This document shows, piece after piece, positions 1 through 4,660 of a stretch of DNA of 6,514 nucleotides. A program made the position numbers and the translations under genes. The notes beneath the pieces are model-generated. The model did no database searches. It was not told where the DNA came from and was given only the letters and a program-made list of their open reading frames with translations. Position 1 is the first letter of the stretch; every line of letters begins with the position of its first letter. This stretch comes from Propionibacteriaceae bacterium UBA6122 (GTDB lineage: Bacteria > Actinomycetota > Actinomycetes > Propionibacteriales > Propionibacteriaceae), in contig DIVW01000011.1 of NCBI GenBank assembly GCA_002428365.1, positions 1,713 through 8,226 of the forward strand, given 5' to 3'.

Positions 1-40
1 TGCCGATGCCACCCTTGCCGTAGATAGCTACTTTGCGCAT
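1..40 (-). CDS. nifH: Nitrogenase iron protein NifH family, N-terminal 13 codons only (partial, runs off the left edge)
   Basis: Read on the minus strand from the ATG at 40-38, the translation is MRKVAIYGKGGIG. This is the characteristic start of the nitrogenase iron protein (dinitrogenase reductase), including the first part of the P-loop (GKGGIG, before the expected KST). In this family the homodimer holds a [4Fe-4S] cluster and passes electrons to the dinitrogenase in an ATP-dependent way in the cytoplasm. A GGAAGG ribosome-binding site lies 11 bases upstream. Only 13 residues are visible, so Mo-type NifH, VnfH, AnfH and NifH-like proteins of other pathways cannot be separated by sequence. 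The divergent molybdate-uptake operon favours the Mo-type NifH. The cluster-ligating cysteines and the rest of the protein lie outside the window. Confidence 0.75.
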   Translation of the reverse strand, partial: MRKVAIYGKGGIG

Positions 41-51
41 GAGAGTTGGAG

Positions 52-57
52 CCTTCC
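52..57 (-). promoter_or_regulatory. Ribosome-binding site of nifH
   Basis: On the minus strand this reads GGAAGG and ends 11 bases before the ATG at 40. It is a reasonable Shine-Dalgarno sequence and supports the chosen nifH start. Confidence 0.55.
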
Positions 58-94
58 CGTACTGAGTTGGTGCTGTGGTTCCGCTATGGGACGA

Positions 95-151
95 GGAGTG
101 ACTCCGACGACGTGTGCCGTGTCCACCAGGTGGTGGATTGATTGAGAATCA
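95..151 (-). repeat. Three consecutive short perfect dyads in the presumed nifH leader
   Basis: Three perfect palindromic elements lie in a row: GGAGT-G-ACTCC (95-105), TCCACCA-GG-TGGTGGA (122-137) and TGATT-GAG-AATCA (139-151). If nifH transcription starts upstream in the AT-rich stretch beyond position 200, all three are in its 5' untranslated RNA. The first and third could then fold as small stem-loops. The 122-137 element has only a two-base centre, so it suits a dimeric protein-binding site better than a tight RNA hairpin unless its inner pair opens. Their role is unknown. Confidence 0.4.
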
Positions 152-232
152 GTCGGACTCAGCCTGCCGATTTCATCGTCGGGGGCGTCCTCGCCGTGTG
201 TTGGTTGAAATACCACCATGGGGAAGTTACGG

Positions 233-278
233 ATGGGTAAACCTAAAAGCGTTCTGTGTTACAGCTTTTTAAACCCAT
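233..278. promoter_or_regulatory. Compound AT-rich inverted repeat, candidate nifH promoter/operator region
   Basis: The outer arms are ATGGGT (233-238) and ACCCAT (273-278), a perfect 6-base match. Inside them TAAAAGC (244-250) faces GCTTTTTA (264-271), and at the centre CTGT-GTT-ACAG (254-264) is a perfect dyad that shares one base with the inner right arm. The block lies in the most AT-rich part of an otherwise GC-rich intergenic region, about 200 bases upstream of nifH. This is where a promoter and regulator site would be expected. No clean -35/-10 pair could be assigned on the minus strand. It could act as an operator or as a cruciform; it is not followed by a clear terminator T-run. Confidence 0.4.
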
Positions 279-328
279 TTTGGGGACGTATTCGTTGTCA
301 TTTGGGAATGCCGCTGGCGGGCATGTTT

Positions 329-370
329 CGCGCGCGGGGACGGGCGCGCACGCGGGGGAGCGCACGCGCG
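329..370. other. CG-alternating tract (possible Z-DNA-forming segment)
   Basis: The tract contains CGCGCGCG (329-336), GCGCGCACGCG (344-354) and GCGCACGCGCG (360-370), with short G-runs between them. Alternating purine-pyrimidine runs of this kind can adopt left-handed DNA under negative supercoiling, as expected between divergent promoters. High genomic GC makes some such runs likely by chance, so function is not claimed. Confidence 0.35.
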
Positions 371-380
371 AGGGCCGCCT

Positions 381-405
381 GACTAGCTACTTCGTGCGGC
401 TAGTC
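381..405. repeat. Perfect inverted repeat GACTAGC-N11-GCTAGTC
   Basis: GACTAGC (381-387) and GCTAGTC (399-405) are perfect 7-base complements around an 11-base spacer, with an 18-base centre-to-centre distance. There is no T-tract on either side, so an intrinsic terminator is unlikely. CTAG is usually rare in bacterial DNA, so two copies placed symmetrically are notable. A dimeric transcription factor site is the simplest reading. The bound protein is unknown. Confidence 0.4.
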
Positions 406-486
406 GCAGTCAAAACGGCCGCGGGTGCGGAGTCGGGTGCCGGAAAAAGAACGCAGATGCGGGGTTCGCGGAAAGCCCCAGAATGT

Positions 487-520
487 CGGTTTGTTTCAAT
501 CCGATGTCGCGTCTGAAACA
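487..520. promoter_or_regulatory. Candidate operator upstream of the mod operon promoter (TGTTTCA-N15-TGAAACA)
   Basis: TGTTTCA (492-498) and TGAAACA (514-520) are perfect inverted copies. They lie 22 bases apart centre to centre, about two helical turns, so a dimer could contact one face of the DNA. Overlapping the left arm is a second, near-perfect dyad, CGGTTTGTTTCAATCCG (487-503), with one mismatched pair. Both lie just upstream of the proposed -35 of the regulator/mod operon. They are candidate sites for the HTH/Mop protein encoded next door or for a nitrogen or oxygen regulator. They do not resemble the Escherichia coli ModE site. Confidence 0.45.
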
Positions 521-523
521 GCC

Positions 524-560
524 CTGATGTTCCGTAGCTGCGGTCCCTACACTCCTGGCA
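524..560 (+). promoter_or_regulatory. Probable leaderless promoter of the mod operon
   Basis: TACACT (548-553) fits the actinobacterial -10 pattern TANNNT, and six bases separate it from the A of the ATG at 560. That spacing places the transcription start on the start codon itself, the arrangement of leaderless mRNAs common in Actinobacteria. A weak -35-like CTGATG lies at 524-529 with an 18-base spacer. The lack of any Shine-Dalgarno sequence before the ATG agrees with leaderless translation. The call rests on spacing and motif only. Confidence 0.5.
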
Positions 561-961
561 TGACGAAACTGCGAATCCGTGATGCAGCCATCTTCCTCGG
601 TGTGAGTGATGACACCGTGCGACGCTGGGTTGATGCGGGCCAGATTCCCCACGAGATCGACGATCACCGACGCAAGGTAATCGACGGACGGTCGTTGGCG
701 GAGTTTGCGCAGTCGCTGGCCAACCCCATGCCCGACCCCTCGGTGGTGTCGCGTTCGGCGCGCAATCGTTTCGTTGGATTGGTCACCAAGGTCACCTCAG
801 ACCTGGTGATGTCACAGGTGGAGCTGCAGTGTGGCCCGTTCCGCGTCGTGTCCCTGATGAGTACAGAGGCCGTCCGCGAGCTGGGCCTGGAACCAGGTTC
901 GGTCGCGGTCGCGGTGGTCAAGGCCACCAACGTGATCGTGGAGACCCCACACCCAACCTGA
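560..961 (+). CDS. Molybdate-responsive regulator: MerR/excisionase-type helix-turn-helix fused to a Mop (TOBE) domain
   Basis: This 133-residue cytoplasmic protein has two parts. Residues 4-50 are a MerR/excisionase-like helix-turn-helix (DAAIFLGVSDDTVRRWVDAG, then HRRKVIDGRSLAEF). Residues 66-130 are a single Mop/TOBE domain that starts with SARNRFVGLVTKV and ends with GLEPGSVAVAVVKATNVIVE. Mop domains bind molybdate or tungstate oxyanions, usually between subunits. The family is found beside modABC in actinobacteria and likely takes the place of ModE, although the DNA site and the effect on transcription are inferred. I chose ATG 560 because the homologous domain begins there and a -10 is correctly placed. 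The reading frame is open further upstream to 425, but that extension has no family-like sequence. The stop is only 10 bases before modA, so the two are probably cotranscribed. Confidence 0.85.
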   Translation: MTKLRIRDAAIFLGVSDDTVRRWVDAGQIPHEIDDHRRKVIDGRSLAEFAQSLANPMPDPSVVSRSARNRFVGLVTKVTSDLVMSQVELQCGPFRVVSLMSTEAVRELGLEPGSVAVAVVKATNVIVETPHPT

Positions 962-971
962 GAGGAAGTAG

Positions 972-1733
972 ATGCGCACCAAACTGAGGTCCGCAATGCT
1001 GGCCGTCCTAGTCAGCCTCAGCCTGGCTACTGCTGGCTGCAGCACGGCAGCGACGACCAAGACCGTCACCGTCTTCGCCGCAGCTTCGATGAAAGCCACC
1101 TTCACCAAGCTGGCCCAGACCTTTGAGGCCAGCCACCCTGGCGTGAAGGTCACCTTCAACTTCGCCGGCGCCCAAACCCTGGCTGAGCAGATCCTGCAAG
1201 GCGCAGCCGCGGACGTGTTTACCTCAGCCGATGAGGCCAACATGTTGCCGGTGACCAAGGCTGGCCTCAACGCCGCCGAGGTGAAGATCTACGCCAGCAA
1301 CTCCCTGCAGATCGCCGTGCCGCCGACCAATCCGGCCAAGATCGCCACGTTCGCCGACCTGGCCAAAAAGAACGTAAAGCTGGTCATCTGCGCACCGGCG
1401 GTGCCTTGTGGCTCGGCGACAGTGAAAGTTGAGCAGGCCACCGGCATCACGCTCAAGCCGGTGAGTGAAGAGCAAGCCGTCACCGACGTCCTGGCCAAAG
1501 TGGTGGCTGGCGAAGCTGATGCGGGCCTGGTCTACAAGACGAACGTGATCGATGCCGCTGGAAAAGTGACCGGCATCGACTTCCCGGAATCGGCCAAGGC
1601 CATCAACCGCAACACCATCGTGGCGCTGAAGGCGGGACCGCAGGCAGCGCTCGGCCAGGAGTTCGTCGATCTCGTGGTCAGCGCCGAAGGCCAGCAGGTG
1701 TTGGCCGCGGCTGGCTTCGGGCCGGGGCAGTAG
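972..1733 (+). CDS. modA: Molybdate ABC transporter substrate-binding lipoprotein ModA
   Basis: This 253-residue exported protein captures molybdate (and probably tungstate) outside the membrane and delivers it to ModBC. Residues 1-23 form a lipoprotein signal: positive N-terminus, hydrophobic core, then TAGC with Cys23 as the lipid anchor (Thr at -3 is slightly off the consensus). Family motifs follow: VFAAASMKATF (34-44, with the ligand-type Ser39), FTSADEANM (83-91, Ser85), CAPAVPCG (140-147) and EADAGLVY (181-188), where Tyr188 matches the conserved ligand tyrosine of ModA. Cys140 and Cys146 flank the usual VP ligand loop and could form a disulfide, a feature I recall from actinobacterial relatives. 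The start is supported by GAGGAAG four bases upstream of the ATG. A strong hairpin lies directly after the gene. Length is normal for the family. Confidence 0.93.
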   Translation: MRTKLRSAMLAVLVSLSLATAGCSTAATTKTVTVFAAASMKATFTKLAQTFEASHPGVKVTFNFAGAQTLAEQILQGAAADVFTSADEANMLPVTKAGLNAAEVKIYASNSLQIAVPPTNPAKIATFADLAKKNVKLVICAPAVPCGSATVKVEQATGITLKPVSEEQAVTDVLAKVVAGEADAGLVYKTNVIDAAGKVTGIDFPESAKAINRNTIVALKAGPQAALGQEFVDLVVSAEGQQVLAAAGFGPGQ

Positions 1734-1743
1734 CCGCAAAGCG

Positions 1744-1773
1744 GGGGCGGCCGGGCGGCACCCCGGTCGTCCC
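1744..1773 (+). other. Strong intra-operon RNA hairpin between modA and modB
   Basis: Positions 1744-1755 pair with 1762-1773 through 12 consecutive base pairs, ten Watson-Crick and two G-U, around the six-base loop CGGCAC. A shorter CCGC-AAA-GCGG hairpin (1734-1744) lies just before it and shares one base. No U-tract follows, so it is not a canonical terminator. Its position after the binding-protein gene matches hairpins of other ABC operons that protect the 3' end of the binding-protein mRNA or cause partial termination, giving more ModA than ModB/ModC. That role is inferred. Confidence 0.55.
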
Positions 1774-1778
1774 TGCCT

Positions 1779-1810
1779 TCGATCAATCCCGCACCATCGA
1801 GGAAAGGGGG
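1779..1810 (+). promoter_or_regulatory. modB ribosome-binding site with adjacent weak stem
   Basis: GGAAAGGGGG (1801-1810) is a strong Shine-Dalgarno region ending five bases before the modB ATG. TCGAT (1779-1783) is perfectly complementary to ATCGA (1796-1800), and the pairing can extend by one G-U and one C-G pair into the first two bases of the ribosome-binding site. This is a possible, weak brake on modB initiation. Confidence 0.4.
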
Positions 1811-1815
1811 ACGCG

Positions 1816-2679
1816 ATGACTTCGTTGACCGCGCGTAGCGCGCAGGCTCGCCTGGCCCTCCCGGGCCGTGCGCCAGCCGTTGTCCGCGCGCCCCGGGTCT
1901 ATTCCGGCCTGCCTCGTTGGCTGATGTTGCCTGCGGCCGCCGGGGCTGCGCTGGTGTTGTTCCCGCTGGTCGCGATGGGCGCTCGGGTCGACTGGGCCGA
2001 GTTCGGCCAGCTGGTCGCCAGTGAAAGTTCCCTGGCTGCGTTGGCTTTGAGCTTGCAGACCTCGGCGACGACCACCGTCGTCTGCCTGGTTCTCGGGGTG
2101 CCGTTGGCGCTGGTGCTGGCCAGGGCTCAGTTTCGCGGTCAGCAACTGCTGCGCTCGTTAGTGCTCCTGCCGTTGGTGCTCCCGCCCGTGGTGGGTGGCA
2201 TCGCCCTGCTCTACACCTTCGGCCGCCAAGGGCTGCTCGGCTCCAGCCTTGAGCTACTCGGCATTCAGGTGGCCTTTTCCACGGTTGCGGTGGTGTTGGC
2301 CCAGACCTTCGTCGCCCTACCCTTCCTGGTGCTCTCCCTTGAGGGCACGCTGCGCACCTTCGGTCAGCGCTACGAACTGGTGGCCGCCACCCTCGGGGCG
2401 GGGCCATCAGTGGTGTTGGCAAAGGTCACCCTGCCGCTGGTGCTGCCTGGCTTGGCCTCAGCTGCGGTGTTGTCCTTCGCCCGGGCCTTGGGGGAGTTTG
2501 GCGCCACGATCACTTTCGCTGGCAGCCTGCAGGGGGTCACCCGCACCCTGCCGCTGGAGATCTTCCTGCAGCGAGTTGATGATCCCGACGCCGCCATCGC
2601 GCTTTCGCTGGTGCTGGTGGTGGTAGCCGTGGTGGTCACCGCGGTGACGTCCCGGATCTCGAACTGGGCGATCAGATGA
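1816..2679 (+). CDS. modB: Molybdate ABC transporter permease ModB
   Basis: This 287-residue integral membrane protein forms the molybdate channel as a dimer with ModC. After a basic, Pro/Arg-rich N-terminal tail (1-34), hydrophobic segments begin at about residues 36, 74, 115, 152, 205 and 256. This gives about six helices of the binding-protein-dependent permease fold. The EAA-type coupling loop starts near residue 187 (ELVAATLGAGPSVVLAKVTL then PLVLPGL), and the ModB-typical RALGEFGATITFAG follows it. The tail of about 34 residues is longer than in short ModB proteins, but the ribosome-binding site fixes ATG 1816. The last bases overlap modC as ATGA (2676-2679), which predicts translational coupling and balanced ModB:ModC synthesis. 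Confidence 0.93.
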   Translation: MTSLTARSAQARLALPGRAPAVVRAPRVYSGLPRWLMLPAAAGAALVLFPLVAMGARVDWAEFGQLVASESSLAALALSLQTSATTTVVCLVLGVPLALVLARAQFRGQQLLRSLVLLPLVLPPVVGGIALLYTFGRQGLLGSSLELLGIQVAFSTVAVVLAQTFVALPFLVLSLEGTLRTFGQRYELVAATLGAGPSVVLAKVTLPLVLPGLASAAVLSFARALGEFGATITFAGSLQGVTRTLPLEIFLQRVDDPDAAIALSLVLVVVAVVVTAVTSRISNWAIR

Positions 2680-3746
2680 GCCTGGCCTTCACCGCCGAAC
2701 TCGCCGAGCGGGGCTTCGAAGCCCAAATCGAGGTGCGACCAGGAGAGCGGGTCGCGGTGCTGGGGCACAACGGCTCGGGCAAGTCGACCCTGCTCAACCT
2801 GCTGGCCGGCACGTTGCGTCCGGATTCCGGCAAGGCTGTCTTGAGTGGACGCACCCTGTTTCACCTTGGTTCGAGAACTAATCGCTGGTTGCCGCCGCAT
2901 GCGCGGGGAATCTCCCTGCTGGCCCAGGATGCGCTGCTGTTTCCCCACCTGAGCGTGATCGACAATGTGGCCTTCGGCCCGCGCGCCAAGGGAGCATCGA
3001 AGGCTGAGGCACACCAGGGTGCGGAGCGCTGGTTGGCTGAGGTTGGGGTTGCCGACCTGGCCGGACGGCGACCCGGCCAGCTCTCCGGCGGCCAGGCGCA
3101 GCGGGTGGCTATCGCCCGGGCGTTGGCGGCCGACCCGAAGTTGCTGTTGCTGGACGAGCCGATGGCCGCCCTCGATGTGGCGGTGGCCCCGCTGTTGCGC
3201 CGGGTATTGCGCCGGGTGCTGAACGGCCGGGCGACGATGATGGTTACCCACGATCTGTTGGACGCGATGCTGCTCTCAGATCGGATCATCGTGATGGAGC
3301 GAGGCCAGGTGGCCGAATCCGGGCCTACAGAAGAGGTGCTGCGGCACCCGCGTACCCGCTTCACCGCCCGGATCGCCGGCCTAAATCTGATTCGCGGTCA
3401 CTACCGCGAAGGGGCGGTTTATGACGACACCGGCCTGTCGGTTGAAGGCGCGGTGAAGGAGGGCGAATCGCTGGCCGATGGCGCGCTGGCGGCGGCGGTC
3501 TTCGCGCCGTCGGGGGTGTCGATCTTCCTCGAACCGCCAGCAGGCAGTCCGCGTAACAACTTGTCGGTGCGGGTGGCCGAGTTGGAGCCGCTGGGCGATC
3601 TGGTGCGGGTGCGTAGCGATGACCATCACGGACACATCCTGGCCGCGGACGTCACGGCGCGGTCGGTCGCAGCGCTGGATCTGTATCCCGGCCGCGAGGT
3701 GACCTATTCGATCAAGGCCGCAGCCGTGACCCTCTTCCCGCTATGA
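2676..3746 (+). CDS. modC: Molybdate ABC transporter ATPase ModC with C-terminal Mop/TOBE domain
   Basis: This 356-residue cytoplasmic ATPase drives molybdate import through ModB. All nucleotide-binding motifs are intact: Walker A GHNGSGKST (30-38), Q-loop Gln84, signature LSGGQAQR (136-143), Walker B LLLLDEP (156-162, Asp160 and catalytic Glu161), D-loop ALD (165-167) and switch His192. Residues 294-356 form a TOBE/Mop domain (NNLSVRVAELEPLGDLVRVR to the C-terminus). In ModC proteins this domain binds oxyanion and can inhibit transport when the cell has enough. The conserved A-loop aromatic that usually stacks on adenine is probably Phe14. The start overlaps the modB stop. The gene's own end, ATGAGGAG, provides the ribosome-binding site of the next gene. 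Confidence 0.94.
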   Translation: MSLAFTAELAERGFEAQIEVRPGERVAVLGHNGSGKSTLLNLLAGTLRPDSGKAVLSGRTLFHLGSRTNRWLPPHARGISLLAQDALLFPHLSVIDNVAFGPRAKGASKAEAHQGAERWLAEVGVADLAGRRPGQLSGGQAQRVAIARALAADPKLLLLDEPMAALDVAVAPLLRRVLRRVLNGRATMMVTHDLLDAMLLSDRIIVMERGQVAESGPTEEVLRHPRTRFTARIAGLNLIRGHYREGAVYDDTGLSVEGAVKEGESLADGALAAAVFAPSGVSIFLEPPAGSPRNNLSVRVAELEPLGDLVRVRSDDHHGHILAADVTARSVAALDLYPGREVTYSIKAAAVTLFPL

Positions 3747-3756
3747 GGAGCAAACA

Positions 3757-4602
3757 GTGATTCCACCCAGTCTCGAACTCATCGATCGGCTGCTCCGCGA
3801 GGATGTGCCCTACTTCGACCTCACTACGACCTTGCTCGGGCTGCCGGAAGTGCCCGCCCGAATGACCTTCCGGGCGCGGGCGCCCATGGTGGTGGCGGGC
3901 ACCGAGTTCGTGACCGCGCTGTGCGAGCGGGTTGGCGTCAGGGTGGCATCGGCCTTGCCTAACGGCCGACTGGTCACTGCCGGGGAGATGATTCTGACCG
4001 CCGTCGGCACCCCGGCCCAGCTGCACCTGGCGTGGAAGGTGGCCGCGAACGTCCTGGAATCGGCGGGTGGGATCGCCACCCGCACCCACCAGTTGGTAGG
4101 TGCCGCGCGGGCGGTGAGTGATTCGGTTGAGGTCTACGCGACGCGAAAGGTGATCCCCGGCACCAAGGAACTGGCCTTGGCTGCGGTATTGGCTGGCGGC
4201 GGCCTACCGCACCGGCTGGGGCTGGCTGAGACCGTGCTGATCTTCGCCCAGCACACCGCCTTTCTCGGTGGCACCACCGGGCTGGTTGAGCGGCTGCCGA
4301 AACTGGTCGAGCGGGCCTGCGAGAAGGTGGTGCTGGTTGAGGTGGAGCGCCTTGACGACGCGCTCGCCGTGGCCGCGGCCGGTGCCGGTGGGGTCCAGTT
4401 CGACAAGGTGCCGCCCGCCCAGCTGGCCGACATGGTGGCGGCGCTGCGGGCGGCCGCGCCTGCGGTGCGGGTGATTGCGGCTGGTGGGATCAACGCCGCC
4501 AATGCCGCTGAATACGCGGCCACCGGGGTGTCGGGGTTAGCCACGTCCTGGATGTACGGCGGCGCGCCGGCCGACATCGCTGTGACCATCGAGCCGAGCT
4601 GA
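3757..4602 (+). CDS. modD: ModD, quinolinate phosphoribosyltransferase-like protein of molybdate operons
   Basis: This 281-residue protein has the fold and most active-site motifs of quinolinate phosphoribosyltransferase (NadC). EDVPYFDLTT lies at 15-24, GGIATRT near 109-115, ATRKVIPGTK at 128-137 (Arg130, Lys131), GGGLPHRLGL at 147-156 (His152, Arg153), VEVERLDDA at 194-202 (Glu195), VQFDK at 213-217 (Asp216) and a glycine-rich AAGGI near 246. Where NadC has a KDNH motif, this protein has FAQH (163-166), so a phosphate-contacting lysine is absent. That separates it from true NadC and agrees with ModD. The GTG start has GAGGAG six bases upstream, overlapping the modC stop. ModD is known from R. 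capsulatus modABCD; its substrate is unknown. It should not be confused with the mycobacterial Apa antigen, once also called ModD. Confidence 0.88.
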   Translation: MIPPSLELIDRLLREDVPYFDLTTTLLGLPEVPARMTFRARAPMVVAGTEFVTALCERVGVRVASALPNGRLVTAGEMILTAVGTPAQLHLAWKVAANVLESAGGIATRTHQLVGAARAVSDSVEVYATRKVIPGTKELALAAVLAGGGLPHRLGLAETVLIFAQHTAFLGGTTGLVERLPKLVERACEKVVLVEVERLDDALAVAAAGAGGVQFDKVPPAQLADMVAALRAAAPAVRVIAAGGINAANAAEYAATGVSGLATSWMYGGAPADIAVTIEPS

Positions 4603-4604
4603 GG

Positions 4605-4636
4605 GCTGGGCTGCGCAGCCCCAGCGACTACGCTGG
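4605..4636 (+). terminator. Pair of mutually exclusive hairpins after modD (possible terminator or attenuator)
   Basis: GCTGGGCTGC (4605-4614) is complementary to GCAGCCCCAGC (4615-4625) with one bulged C. This makes a strong stem three bases after the modD stop. The right arm is also the left arm of a second perfect hairpin, CCAGCG-ACTA-CGCTGG (4621-4636). The two cannot form together. No U-tract follows either one, so an intrinsic terminator is uncertain, as is common in actinobacteria. The position suggests that the mod transcript ends or is attenuated here. Confidence 0.45.
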
Positions 4637-4654
4637 TCGGGTCAATAACCGGCT

Positions 4655-4660
4655 GGAGGA
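4655..4660 (+). promoter_or_regulatory. Ribosome-binding site abutting the start of the GT87 gene
   Basis: GGAGGA touches the ATG at 4661 with no spacer, which is unusually tight. The next codon is an in-frame TTG (4664), which would be four bases after GGAGG. This site therefore makes the TTG a credible alternative start. Confidence 0.45.

Larger units (their letters stand above)
41..559. promoter_or_regulatory. Divergent intergenic control region between nifH and the mod operon
   Basis: These 519 bases separate two divergently read genes. I see no tRNA, no mobile element and no ORF with protein-like composition. The nifH-proximal part (about 41-200) is a probable leader with small perfect dyads at 95-105, 122-137 and 139-151. 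The stretch 202-300 is clearly more AT-rich than its surroundings and carries a compound dyad at 233-278. The stretch 329-370 is an almost pure alternating C/G tract. Inverted repeats follow at 381-405 and 492-520, then a probable leaderless promoter for the regulator gene. I found no sigma-54 -24/-12 element facing nifH. The length and density of symmetric elements suggest that both directions are regulated here, which is inference. Confidence 0.6.

Noticed and set aside
1..40. BchL/ChlL or a ParA/MinD-type ATPase in place of NifH
   Set aside because: The very short lead into AIYGKGGIG with MRK at the start fits NifH best, and the molybdate operon supports it. NifH-like homologues cannot be fully excluded from 13 residues.
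28..219. 63-residue minus-strand reading frame overlapping the nifH start
   Set aside because: It overlaps nifH in another frame, has no recognisable motif, and its region is better explained as the nifH leader.
41..420. Sigma-54 promoter for nifH
   Set aside because: No TGGC-N-GC type -24/-12 pair was found on the minus strand, and sigma-54 is generally absent from actinobacteria.
256..516. 86-residue plus-strand reading frame in the intergenic region
   Set aside because: It crosses the CG-alternating tract and both inverted repeats, has low-complexity Arg/Gly-rich composition and no ribosome-binding site.
425..559. N-terminal extension of the HTH/Mop regulator from an upstream in-frame ATG
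   Set aside because: The extension has no family similarity. The HTH begins right after ATG 560, where a leaderless -10 is correctly spaced.
1532..2422. 296-residue minus-strand reading frame opposite modA/modB
   Set aside because: Pro/Arg/Ala-rich shadow of a high-GC coding region; both opposite genes are clear family members.
3757..4602. NadC (quinolinate phosphoribosyltransferase of NAD synthesis)
   Set aside because: The KDNH motif is replaced by FAQH, and the gene is coupled to modABC, both pointing to ModD.
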